A stretch of 64,000 bases of DNA from positions 2,356,001 to 2,420,000 of the forward strand of contig NZ_JARXYJ010000001.1 of the NCBI RefSeq assembly GCF_029894425.1. The letters run 5' to 3'. The DNA is from Streptomyces sp. SAI-127. GTDB taxonomy: Bacteria; Actinomycetota; Actinomycetes; Streptomycetales; Streptomycetaceae. The notes beneath the pieces are model-generated. The model saw nothing but the letters and a program-made list of their open reading frames with translations, had not been told where the DNA came from and ran no database searches. Made by a program: the position numbers and the translations under genes. Each line of letters starts with the position of its first letter. The first letter of the stretch is position 1. Of this stretch, positions 44,099 to 52,541 are shown one piece after another.

Positions 44099-46426
44099 AT
44101 GGGGGAACCCCAGATGTACTTGCCTCGTCGGCGTGCGCCAGGCAGACGCACGTCCTTACGCGGCCGTCTCGCGCTGCTGGTCCTGCTCGTCGTGCTCGCG
44201 GGCAGCCCATGGGTGCAGCGGCCGCTCTCGGACTACTACGTCGAGAAGTTCTACATCGAGCTGTCCGACGACAAGATCCTGCGCTGGCTCGTGGAGGCCG
44301 CGTTCCTGCCCCGCTGGGAGATCTCCGCCGAACGGTACGGCGGCACGTCCTCGCTGGTCGTGAACGACCTCGCCGTCCTCGTCCTGCTCGCGGGACTCGC
44401 CTTCTTCGCCAGGCGTTTGTCGGCCCGCGGGACGTCGAGGCTGCTGCGCTGCCTCGCCGCGGGCGTGCTGGCGTCGGCGCTGGCCGACCTGGCGTGGTGG
44501 GCCATGCACGAGGCCTTCGTCGACAACGTGGTGCTCGCACCCGCCGACACCCTGGTGAAGGACCTGCTGCGCAGCGCTCTCCTCTTCGGCCTCGCGGTCG
44601 GCGCGCTGCTCGCCCTGCTGACCGCCGGTCCGCCGGGAACGGTCACTACGGGCTCCGTCGGCGCCGTGACGGCGCCGCTCCGCCGCTGGAGAGAGGGAGG
44701 ACTCGGCATGACGACCGCGCCGGTCCACATGCCGGTCGGAAGCGCTCCGGGTGACGTCACCCGGTATCTGTGCGCCGCGGCCTACGTGGACGAAGGATTC
44801 GCCGACCGCGTGGTGGAGGACGTCCTGGCCGACGAGGCGGGCGCGGTGGCCGCCTCTCCCGAGGTCGACCTGGTGACAGTCGTACGGCACTGTCTGACGG
44901 CACAGGAGATGCGGCACCGCAGGGATCAGCGCCTGACGGGCGCGTTCGCCCTCGTGGCCGTCTTCGCGCCCCTGTGGCTGCTGTTCGTCACGTTGTTCCT
45001 GTCGACCACCCGGCAGGCGGGCGGCCGGCCGAGCCTGGCCACCCGCGGCCGGCACCAGCCCGAGGGCAGGGTGCTGGTGGGCACGGCTGTCGCGGCGGGC
45101 ATCGCGGTGCTCTTCGCCTTCGGTCTCGGCGTCGCCGTCTCGTCGCTGCCCACCCCCGCGTTCGTGAGCTGGCTGCTGGGCTCCTATCTGGCCGGGGTGC
45201 CGGCCGCCCTGGTGTCCGTCACGGCGGTGGCGCTCGCGTACGTGACGGTCGTACGCCATGACCTCGCCGTCGACCGGCTGCTGCGCACGACCATGACCCG
45301 CGAGGCGTTCGCCCGGCAGCCCCGCCCGACCGTGCCGCCGCGGAAATGGATGGCCGAGCGGCTGGCGGCCATCCGGGAGGCCCAGGACGGGAACGTCACG
45401 GTCTACAGCGGGTACACGCCCTTCCTCGGATATGCGCCGACCGCCTCGCAGTGGTCGCTCGCCGTGCCCCTGCTGCCCGCCGACGATCGCGTCGGAGGGG
45501 CTTCGCGTCCCGGCGGGCCTCAGCCGTTCACCGTCACCGAACTCGTCGACCACGTACGCGCGCGGCTGTCGGCGACCGCCACGCGCGGCGTGCCGGACGC
45601 GGCGGCGGACGGTGAGGCGGCCCTCGGGTCCCTCGTGGTGCAGGACCGGGTCTTCGCGAGCGGCACCGCCGTCGGTGACGACGAGCGGTTCATCAAAGCC
45701 ACGCGTCTCGCCCCGGTCTCCCGGCTGTCGGCCGACCAGGTCGAGCGGATCATGGAGCGTCCGACCGGTGCGGTCCGGCACTGTCTGGCGGTTCATGTGC
45801 CGCTGTGGGGCGGGGACGTGGTGCCGACCGTGTTCCTGCACTTCTCGACCGAGGGCAGAACACTCCACCTGCACTGCAGCAACCACGTGCTCGGCCCGGT
45901 GAGAGCCGACTACCACGTCGTGGACCGGCTGCGCGGACCCCTCTCCCCCGCCGCGCGGCGGGGGTTGCTGCTGGACGCCGTGCCCCGCACCGGCGGTGCC
46001 TTCTTCGCCGCCCCGTTCCGGGCGCTGCGGCAGGCCCGCTTCGAGGAACGGCACACCAGACGCATGGTGGACGAGCTGAAGGCCCTGGAGCAGGACCCGG
46101 TCTACGACTTCGGCGCCCGGCTGAGCGTCCGGGAGCTGGCCGTGAGCCCGAACTACCAGAACTACTTCCAGGTCGTGGACGCCGCACGGATCACGTCGCT
46201 GGTGGAGCGCCACACCCTCGCCGCGATCCGCGAGTTCCTCGACACGCGCGGGTACGACATCACCGACTTCCGCGCCCAGCAGCAGACCATCCTCAACCAG
46301 GGCCTCATCCAGCAGGGCGGCATGAGCATCATCGGCAACCAGGCGATCGGCAGGGGCGCGACCGCCACCCAGAACGTCCCGCAGCAGTCCGGCGCGGCCG
46401 CCCCCGTCGCCGGTTCCGGAAAGTAG
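44099..46426 (+). CDS. Large polytopic membrane protein with C-terminal Gly/Asn-rich motif
   Basis: A 775-aa protein. I see seven hydrophobic segments at about 23-35, 86-104, 115-133, 156-175, 281-300, 326-348 and 358-383, so the C-terminal 390 residues probably face the cytoplasm. That domain contains VYSGYTPFLGYAPTASQW and a helical stretch (ARITSLVERHTLAAIREFLDT) and ends in a motif, GLIQQGGMSIIGNQAIGRGA, at 735-754. The same motif is at the N-terminus of the next protein. Start ATG 44099 or 44114. No enzyme domain recognised. Likely a signalling or effector membrane protein; inference only. Confidence 0.75.
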   Translation: MGEPQMYLPRRRAPGRRTSLRGRLALLVLLVVLAGSPWVQRPLSDYYVEKFYIELSDDKILRWLVEAAFLPRWEISAERYGGTSSLVVNDLAVLVLLAGLAFFARRLSARGTSRLLRCLAAGVLASALADLAWWAMHEAFVDNVVLAPADTLVKDLLRSALLFGLAVGALLALLTAGPPGTVTTGSVGAVTAPLRRWREGGLGMTTAPVHMPVGSAPGDVTRYLCAAAYVDEGFADRVVEDVLADEAGAVAASPEVDLVTVVRHCLTAQEMRHRRDQRLTGAFALVAVFAPLWLLFVTLFLSTTRQAGGRPSLATRGRHQPEGRVLVGTAVAAGIAVLFAFGLGVAVSSLPTPAFVSWLLGSYLAGVPAALVSVTAVALAYVTVVRHDLAVDRLLRTTMTREAFARQPRPTVPPRKWMAERLAAIREAQDGNVTVYSGYTPFLGYAPTASQWSLAVPLLPADDRVGGASRPGGPQPFTVTELVDHVRARLSATATRGVPDAAADGEAALGSLVVQDRVFASGTAVGDDERFIKATRLAPVSRLSADQVERIMERPTGAVRHCLAVHVPLWGGDVVPTVFLHFSTEGRTLHLHCSNHVLGPVRADYHVVDRLRGPLSPAARRGLLLDAVPRTGGAFFAAPFRALRQARFEERHTRRMVDELKALEQDPVYDFGARLSVRELAVSPNYQNYFQVVDAARITSLVERHTLAAIREFLDTRGYDITDFRAQQQTILNQGLIQQGGMSIIGNQAIGRGATATQNVPQQSGAAAPVAGSGK

Positions 46427-46435
46427 GAGATCCTC

Positions 46436-46831
46436 ATGACGGGCACCGACGACCGGCGACAGGACCCCCCGGTCAACAACGGCCTCATGATCAGCGGCGG
46501 CACCCACTACGTCGGCAACCAGGCCGTGGGGCACGGCGCCCAGGCGTTCTCCGGCTCGGTCTCCTTCCAGCCGCAGGACGCCGAGCGTACGGCCGAACTG
46601 CTCGCGTACGTCGAGCGGCTGCTGGAGGAGCACCGGGCGGCGCTCGCCGATCCCGACGCGACCAGCAGGGAGCTGCGCCGCCTGCGCGAGGAACTGGACG
46701 AGGCCGAACCGCAGCCGACGGTCCTGCGGCGGGCCCTGGACCGCCTCAATGAGTTCGTGCAGCCGGTGACGCCGCTCGTCGTCGCGGTGGGGCAGCTCGC
46801 GCAGTCGGTGCAGGGTCTGCCGGGGCTCTGA
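46436..46831 (+). CDS. Small helical protein sharing the membrane protein's motif
   Basis: A 131-aa soluble protein, 9 nt after the membrane-protein stop. Residues 14-37 contain GLMISGGTHYVGNQAVGHGA, aligned without gaps to the C-terminus of the upstream protein (GG, GNQA, G-x-GA identical). The rest is a coiled-coil-like pair of helices (TAELLAYVERLLEEHRAAL; TVLRRALDRLNEFVQPV). The helical part resembles the DUF5955-like protein at 32343. The shared motif suggests the two proteins bind through it. No catalytic residue is seen. Confidence 0.75.
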   Translation: MTGTDDRRQDPPVNNGLMISGGTHYVGNQAVGHGAQAFSGSVSFQPQDAERTAELLAYVERLLEEHRAALADPDATSRELRRLREELDEAEPQPTVLRRALDRLNEFVQPVTPLVVAVGQLAQSVQGLPGL

Positions 46832-46943
46832 GAGGTTTCGGGGGGCTGAGGGCTCCAGGGGGCGGCCGTCCGGCCCAGTCCGCCCTGCGAGCCCTCGCAG
46901 CCGTGTGGCACGGTGCTGGGAGTCGAGCGGGAAGGGCGCGCGC

Positions 46944-47543
46944 ATGAGTGATCTCTTTCTGGTCCGGCACGGTGAGACCGAGTGGTCGCGGTCCGGGCGG
47001 CACACCGGCTGGACGGACGTACCGCTGACCGAGCGGGGCCGGGAGGAGGCGCGCCGTCTGGTGCCCCTGATCCGCTCGCACCGCATCGGCGCCGCCTTCG
47101 TCAGCCCCCTGCAGCGGGCCCGGGAGACCGCGGAGCTCATCGGGCTGCACGACCTGCGGGTCGACGTCGATCTGCGCGAGTGGGACTACGGCGGCTACGA
47201 GGGCGTCACCACCGTCGAGATCCAGCGGGAGCACCCGAGCTGGTTCCTGTTCACGGACGGGGTGGCTCCCGGCCCGCCCGATCATCCCGGGGAGAGCCCG
47301 GAGCAGGTCGGCGAACGGGCCGACCGCGTGCTGGCGAAGGTGGACGCGGCGCACGCGAACACCGAGGGGTGCGTGGTGCTGGTGGCGCACGGCCATTTCC
47401 TACGGGTCCTCACCGCCCGCAGGCTCGGGCTGCCGCCGTCGGCCGGGGCGCTGTTCCAGCTGGCGACGGGGACGGTGTGCCGGCTGGGGACGGAGCACGG
47501 GCGGCCGGTGATCGCGGGGTGGAATGTCAGACCCGGGTCGTAG
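46944..47543 (+). CDS. Histidine phosphatase family protein (phosphoglycerate mutase-like)
   Basis: A 199-aa phosphatase. The catalytic RHG motif is LVRHGETEWS near residue 6, the second His is in LVAHGHFLRVLTA, and the acid/Arg positions SPLQRARETAEL and EWDYGGYEG match the branch-1 superfamily. The ATG at 46944 is chosen for its GAAGG site; the frame begins at 46905. The substrate cannot be inferred. It stands 112 bp after the motif pair and may be unrelated to it. Confidence 0.92.
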   Translation: MSDLFLVRHGETEWSRSGRHTGWTDVPLTERGREEARRLVPLIRSHRIGAAFVSPLQRARETAELIGLHDLRVDVDLREWDYGGYEGVTTVEIQREHPSWFLFTDGVAPGPPDHPGESPEQVGERADRVLAKVDAAHANTEGCVVLVAHGHFLRVLTARRLGLPPSAGALFQLATGTVCRLGTEHGRPVIAGWNVRPGS

Positions 47544-47613
47544 TCTTCGAATGGGCTGGTCGCGGGAGCGTCCCGGCCCTTCGACCAGGCCGCTTTCCGG
47601 GGAGGTGCCCGTC

Positions 47614-48249
47614 ATGGCCCGACCGCCCACCGCCGCGCAACGGCGTGTCATCGACGCCGCCGATCCCGTCACCGGGCGGCTGAAAGGTACCGAGACTCAG
47701 TTGGACGCGCTGGTGAAGCGCGGCCTGGCCTTCCGCCATCCGCGGCCGCCGCACGATCATTTCCTGACCCCGGCCGGGCACCGCATACGGGAGACGGTTC
47801 CGGAGGAGCCCGAGCGGTCCGCCGAGCAGGCCGCCGCCCCCGCCACCGGTGTGTTCGCCGCGCATGTCGGTGGCACGGAGGAGGCCGCGGACACCGGTCC
47901 GGCCCGGGCGCGTGAGGTGCACAGCGCCTGGCAGGGGTTGCTGGAGCTGCGCCGGATGACCAACCCCGACGGGGCCACGGACCGGCCCTGCGGCTGGGAG
48001 CGGGCACATCTGGTGCAGGCGGCCGCGCTGGCGCTGGAGGCGGCCGGGCACCCGCCGGAAGCGGGGGGCTCCTCGGGCTACCGGGTGCGCGCGACACCGC
48101 AGCCCGAGGCCGTGGCCGTACACGCCCCGGACGGCGAGGCGCTGCATGCCTGCGCGAGCACCCTGGAGGGGGCGGGCTGGCAGGTCGGCGAGTACACGGA
48201 ACCACGGACCAGGGCCCGCTATCTGCTCGCCTCGCCACGCCGGGTGTAG
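47614..48249 (+). CDS. Conserved hypothetical protein
   Basis: A 211-aa soluble protein that I do not recognise. The first 65 residues (TAAQRRVIDAADPVTGRLKG ... LVKRGLAFRH) look like a winged-helix or HTH-type segment followed by a Pro/His-rich linker; the C-terminal 60 residues (YRVRATPQPEAVAVH to WQVGEYTEPRTRARYLL) are strand-rich. Strong GGGGAGG upstream of ATG 47614. Unrelated in function to its neighbours as far as I can see. Confidence 0.7.
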   Translation: MARPPTAAQRRVIDAADPVTGRLKGTETQLDALVKRGLAFRHPRPPHDHFLTPAGHRIRETVPEEPERSAEQAAAPATGVFAAHVGGTEEAADTGPARAREVHSAWQGLLELRRMTNPDGATDRPCGWERAHLVQAAALALEAAGHPPEAGGSSGYRVRATPQPEAVAVHAPDGEALHACASTLEGAGWQVGEYTEPRTRARYLLASPRRV

Positions 48250-48304
48250 GGGGCACATGCCAGGATCGGACCCAGTAACTGCCGTGACATGAGAGGGGAT
48301 TGAC

Positions 48305-48721
48305 GTGAGCGAGCCGTTTTCCGTGCCGGTGACCGTCCGCGGGTACGAGACGGACGTACAGGGCCACCTCAACCAGAGCGTGTACCTCAACTACGCGGAG
48401 CACGCCCGCTGGTCACTGCTCAAGGCCGCCGGGATCACCCAGGCCGAGCTCATCGGCAGCGGGGTGGGTCCGGTGGCACTGGAGACCACCATCCGCTACC
48501 TGCGCGAGCTGCTGGCCGGTGACGAGGTGGAGGTGACCTGCGCCTTCGAGTGGGGCGAGGGCAAGACCTTCCGCATACGGCAGACCATCCGCAAGCAGGA
48601 CGGCACAGTGGCTGCCGAGATCACCGCGGTCGGCGGGCTGATGAACCTCAAGGAGCGGCGCCTGGTCGCGAACGCGAGCGAGGTCCTCAAGGGGCTGGCC
48701 ACGGAGCCGGGCCTGTTGTAG
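48305..48721 (+). CDS. Acyl-CoA thioesterase, 4HBT family
   Basis: A 138-aa hotdog-fold thioesterase. The N-terminus VRGYETDVQGHLNQSVYLNYAEHARW carries the catalytic Asp of the 4-hydroxybenzoyl-CoA type (motif D-x-x-G-H-x-N). GTG start. It hydrolyses acyl-CoA thioesters; the substrate is unknown. Convergent with the HxlR gene, stops one base apart. Confidence 0.9.
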   Translation: MSEPFSVPVTVRGYETDVQGHLNQSVYLNYAEHARWSLLKAAGITQAELIGSGVGPVALETTIRYLRELLAGDEVEVTCAFEWGEGKTFRIRQTIRKQDGTVAAEITAVGGLMNLKERRLVANASEVLKGLATEPGLL

Positions 48722-48722
48722 C

Positions 48723-49118
48723 TCAGGCCGGCTCCGGTTCGCGCTCGGCGTCGTACTCCGCCCGCGCCTCGGCGATGTAGACCCTGTTGCGCTCCGCCCA
48801 GTCGGTCAGGCGCTGCAGTGTCTCGTGCAACTCGCGGGCGACCGGGGTGAGTTCGTATTCGACCCTGGGCGGCACCGTCGGGTGCACGGTGCGGGTGACG
48901 AGGCCGTCGCGCTCGAGGTTGCGCAGGGTCAGGGTCAGCATGCGGCGGCTGATGCCCTCGATACTGCGCTCCAACTCGGTGAAGCGGATGGGCCCATGGG
49001 CGGCCGCGACGAGGATCTGGACGCTCCATTTGCCGGAGACCCTGTCAAGAACCTCCCGCACCGGACACGCGTGCGCGTTCACGACCTGGACGGTAACACC
49101 GGTGTTCCTCTGGGACAT
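48723..49118 (-). CDS. HxlR-family regulator of the MFS transporter
   Basis: A 131-aa regulator with the HxlR winged helix: ACPVREVLDRVSGKWSVQILVAAAHG, then RRMLTLTLRNLERDGLVTR. The conserved Cys near the N-terminus (HACPV) is the possible redox or electrophile sensor seen in YodB-type relatives. It is divergent from the transporter, separated by 110 bp with an inverted repeat, and so most probably represses it. Confidence 0.88.
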   Translation of the reverse strand: MSQRNTGVTVQVVNAHACPVREVLDRVSGKWSVQILVAAAHGPIRFTELERSIEGISRRMLTLTLRNLERDGLVTRTVHPTVPPRVEYELTPVARELHETLQRLTDWAERNRVYIAEARAEYDAEREPEPA

Positions 49119-49169
49119 CGAACTGCCTCCTTACGCCGTCCTCCATGGTCACTGACGATGTTCCCCGTT

Positions 49170-49195
49170 ACAAGTCGTGCACCTACGCCACTTGT
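49170..49195. promoter_or_regulatory. Inverted repeat in the HxlR/MFS promoter
   Basis: ACAAGT (49170-49175) and ACTTGT (49190-49195) are separated by 14 bp, flanked by TTCC and GGAA outside. Candidate HxlR operator in the divergent gap. Confidence 0.5.
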
Positions 49196-49228
49196 CGGAA
49201 CCCACGGAGAATGCGGAGGCCCGCCGCC

Positions 49229-50661
49229 ATGACGGCCGTTGTCCAGACCCCGGCGCGAACACCACACCGAACGTACTCCCGCTGGACGGCCCTCGTCGTC
49301 CTGTGCGCGGGAACGCTCATGACGATCCTGGACGGCAACATCGTCACGGTCGCCATGCCGGCCATCCAGAGCGACCTCGGCTTCTCGGGGCCGGGCCTCG
49401 CCTGGGTGGTCAACGCCTATCTGATCCCGTTCGGCGGGCTGCTGTTGCTGGTGGGCCGGCTCGGCGACCTGGTCGGCCGCAAGCGGATGTTCGCGGCGGG
49501 GCTGGCCGTGTTCACGGCGGCGTCCGTGCTGTGCGGGGTGGCCACGAGCCAGGGCATGCTGATCGCGGCGCGTGCCCTGCAGGGTGTGGGTGGGGCGATG
49601 ACCTCGGCCGTGGTGCTCGGCATGCTGGTCACCCTGTTTCCCGAGCCACGTGAACAGGCCCGTGCGATCGCGGTGTTCAGCGCGGTGGGCGCGGCGGGCG
49701 GGGCGCTGGGCACGTTCCTCGGCGGGGCGCTGACACAGGCCCTGAACTGGCACTGGATCTTCCTGATCAACCTGCCGATCGGGATCGTCGCCCTGCTGGC
49801 GGCGGTCCGGGTGCTCGGCGCGGAGGACGGCGAAGGTCTTGGCCGGGGCGCGGACTATCCGGGGGCCGCGCTGGTCACCGGGGCGCTGATGCTGACGGTG
49901 TACGTGATCGTCGGGTCCGGCGACCGCGCGGTGACCACGACGCTCCTGCCGGCCCTGCTCGCCCTCGCCCTGTTCACGGCGTTCACACCCTCCGGCAGGC
50001 CCGGGCCGCCCGTCCCCTGCTGCGGCTGCGACTGTTCGGCTCCCGGCTGGTGTCCGGCGCGAACGCCGTCCAGATCCTGATGATCGCCACGATGTACGGC
50101 TTCCAGTTCCTCGGGGCGCTGTATGTCCAACGCGTCCTGGGATTCGGCGAGTTGCTCACCGGCACGGCGTTCCTGCCGGCGCCGATCGTCATCGGGGTGC
50201 TGATGCTCGGGCTGTCCGCACGGACCATCGGGCGCTTCGGGGCGTACCGGGTACTGCTGGCGGGGCTCGTGCTCATCGTCGCCGGGATGGCCCTGCTGAG
50301 CCGTGCGCCTGCCGACGGCTCGTACGTGGTCGACGTCCTCCCGGTGCTGCTTCTGCTCGCCACCGGGTTCGCCGCCGCGATGCCCGCGCTGACCGGGATC
50401 GCCATGTCGGGTGCTCGCGAGGAGGACGCGGGGCTGGCGTCCGGGTTGTTCAACACCACGCAGGTGGTGGGAGGTTCGCTGGGGCTGGCGGTGCTGTCGG
50501 TGCTGGCGGCGGGGCGGACGGAGGGGCTGCTGGAGAGCGGGACGGAAGCGGTCGCGGCAACGGCGGAGGGGTACCAGTTGGCGTTCCGGGTGGGGACGGG
50601 GATCGCGGTGGGGGCGTTGGCACTGGCTGCGGTGGTGCTCCGGCCGCGACGGAGGGTATGA
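49229..50661 (+). pseudogene. DHA2-type MFS multidrug transporter, frameshifted
   Basis: The first frame gives the N-terminal half of a 14-helix EmrB/QacA-type pump: LDGNIVTVAMPAIQSDLG, GRLGDLVGRKRMF and the drug-exporter motif near ALQGVGGAMTSA. It breaks near 49985-49993, after LALALFTAFT, and the remaining helices continue in another frame from RQARAARPLLRLRLF (reconstructed) to RPRRRV. The span is 1433 bp, so one base is missing or two are extra. ATG 49229 has GGAGG. If real, the pump is dead; the intact HxlR gene next to it would then be an orphan. Confidence 0.82.
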
Positions 50662-50755
50662 GCCCGCCTTCGGATGTGCCGCGCTGTGCCGTCTCGCGAC
50701 TGCGGATACGTCGTGGCGGGTCGCGCACACGCGGCAGAGCCGCATATCGATACGG

Positions 50756-50779
50756 CCCCGCGCCCCTGGGGGCGCGGGG
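50756..50779. terminator. Terminator between MFS and NmrA-type genes
   Basis: Perfect 11-bp stem CCCCGCGCCCC / GGGGCGCGGGG with a 2-nt apex between convergent genes. Confidence 0.8.
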
Positions 50780-50789
50780 AACTGCGCGT

Positions 50790-51644
50790 TCAGCCCCCGC
50801 CGAACGCCTCTTTGTGGTCTTCCGCCCACTCCCGATACGTCCGCGCCGGACGCCCCAGCACCTCCTCCACATCCCCGGTGACCACCGCGTTTCCGCCCTC
50901 GGCCACGAAGCGGACGCTCCGCAGCATCCCCTCCGCGGACTCCTCGCTCCAGCCCGAGGCGACCAGTAGTTCACGCGTCTGGGACGGGGTCAGGTCACGG
51001 AGCTCCACAGGGCCGCCGAGAACCTCTGCCAGCGCGGCCGCCTGGTCCTGGGGGCTGAGCGTCTCCGGGCCGGTCAAGGTGTACGTCCGGCCCACGTGCC
51101 CCGGACCGACCAGCGCCGCGACCGCGATCCCGGCGACATCCCGCGGGTCCACGACCCCCTGCCGGCCCGAGCCCAGCATGTTCGGCACCGGCTCACCCGA
51201 GCGGACCGCCTCCGCCCAGCTCAACGTGTTCGACGCGAAGACGGACGGGCGGAGGATCACCCATTCCAGCCCGCTCTCCCGGACCGCCTCCTCACCGCGG
51301 CCGTGCGCGATGCCACCCAGGCCCGTCCTGGGATCGCCCGCCATGATCGCCGAGAGCTTCACGATCCGCCGGACCCCCGCCGCCCGCGCCGCCTCGATCA
51401 TCCCGCGGTCGCTGTCCCCGTCCTCCGGGCCGAAGACGCCCACGAGGAAGGCGCGGCCGACGCCCGCCATGGCCGCCGCCACCGAACCGACATCACGGTG
51501 ATGGCCGCGCGCCGCCTCCACCCCGGGCGGCAACTCGGCCCGCCCCGGGTCCCGCGTGAGCGCGCGCACCTTCTCTCCGCGCGCCACGAGCTGTCGTACG
51601 ACCTCACTGCCGATCGTGCCGGTGGCACCTGTAACAAGGATCAT
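50790..51644 (-). CDS. NmrA/atypical SDR NAD(P)-binding oxidoreductase
   Basis: A 284-aa Rossmann protein: MILVTGATGTIGSEVVRQL at the N-terminus, then RALTRDPGRAELPPGVEAARG and a C-terminal substrate domain. The group includes NAD(P)H-sensing regulators and quinone reductases. The typical YxxxK dyad is not present, as usual in this branch. Divergent from the AraC gene, 96 bp between starts, so it may be that regulator's target. Confidence 0.87.
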   Translation of the reverse strand: MILVTGATGTIGSEVVRQLVARGEKVRALTRDPGRAELPPGVEAARGHHRDVGSVAAAMAGVGRAFLVGVFGPEDGDSDRGMIEAARAAGVRRIVKLSAIMAGDPRTGLGGIAHGRGEEAVRESGLEWVILRPSVFASNTLSWAEAVRSGEPVPNMLGSGRQGVVDPRDVAGIAVAALVGPGHVGRTYTLTGPETLSPQDQAAALAEVLGGPVELRDLTPSQTRELLVASGWSEESAEGMLRSVRFVAEGGNAVVTGDVEEVLGRPARTYREWAEDHKEAFGGG

Positions 51645-51740
51645 GACCACCACCGTGAGGCCCGCGGGGCACCGGACGATAGGAAATTCCGGCACGTTTC
51701 GCGCGCCCGAACCCCCCGGTCCCGCGCTTACGGTGGACAC

Positions 51741-52541
51741 GTGACCAACTCCGTTTCCGGGCGGGCCCTGCCCACCCCCGACGAGCTGCGTCCGTGGATC
51801 ACCGGGATCAAGGCCCTGGCCGTCGAGGAGGCGGATCCGCGGAAGCCGTTCGTCCAGCTGCCCGACCCCACGACCAAGGTGATCGTCCGCAGTGAGGCGC
51901 GGGGACGGCCCACCCTGCTGGTCTCCGGGCCCCGGGTCCGGGCCGCGTACCACGCGGGCAAGCGGCAGGTGTCCTGCACGGAGGTGCGGCTGGCGCCGGG
52001 AGCCGTCCGGCCGCTGCTCGGCGTCCCGGCCGTCGACCTCGTCGGGCGGATCGTCCCGCTGGGCGCGCTGCCGGGCCGGGCCGCGCGGCAACTGGCGTAC
52101 GAACTCAGGTGGCTGGAGCCCGAAGAGGTCGTCGCCCAGCTCGCTGACGTCCTCCCGGGCCTGCTGCCCACCGCGGCCGACGGGACACGGACCGAGCTGC
52201 TGCGGGCCGCCGTCGCCGCGCTGTCCGTCCGCTCGGGTCACATACCCGGTCACGTCAGGGAAGTGGCTCGTGAACTCGCCGTCAGTGAGCGTCAGTTGCG
52301 CAACCTGTTCAGCGAGGGTGTCGGCCTCTCGCCGAAGCACTACGCCCGCATCGACCGCGTCCGCGCCGTGCTCGCCCATGCCACCGAGCTGGCCTCGGCC
52401 GAACTGGCCGCGGTCACCGGCTACTACGACCAGTCCCACATGACGTCCGACTTCCGCACCCTGATGGGCGTCCCGCCGCGCTCCTACTTCACGGGACGGC
52501 TTCCCGCCCCCCGCTCCTGCCAGGTGATCGACAGACAGTGA
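51741..52541 (+). CDS. AraC-family transcriptional regulator
   Basis: A 266-aa regulator: an N-terminal domain of the DUF6597-like type (residues 20-150, VIVRSEARGRPTLLVSGP) and two C-terminal helix-turn-helix units (HIPGHVREVARELAVSERQLRNLF and LAAVTGYYDQSHMTSDFRTLMGVPP). GTG start at 51741. Its stop overlaps the chitosanase start (TGATG), so the two are translationally coupled, and it is divergent from the NmrA-type gene. It could control either. Confidence 0.88.
   Translation: MTNSVSGRALPTPDELRPWITGIKALAVEEADPRKPFVQLPDPTTKVIVRSEARGRPTLLVSGPRVRAAYHAGKRQVSCTEVRLAPGAVRPLLGVPAVDLVGRIVPLGALPGRAARQLAYELRWLEPEEVVAQLADVLPGLLPTAADGTRTELLRAAVAALSVRSGHIPGHVREVARELAVSERQLRNLFSEGVGLSPKHYARIDRVRAVLAHATELASAELAAVTGYYDQSHMTSDFRTLMGVPPRSYFTGRLPAPRSCQVIDRQ

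Noticed and set aside
44156..47140. 994-codon antisense frame across the membrane protein pair
   Set aside because: No family motif, unnatural Arg/His/Gly composition, and opposite to two genes with good start sites and hydrophobic patterning.
49985..49993. Programmed ribosomal frameshift in the MFS gene
   Set aside because: No slippery heptamer or downstream structure is evident, and transporters of this family are not known to use one; mutation or sequencing error is simpler.
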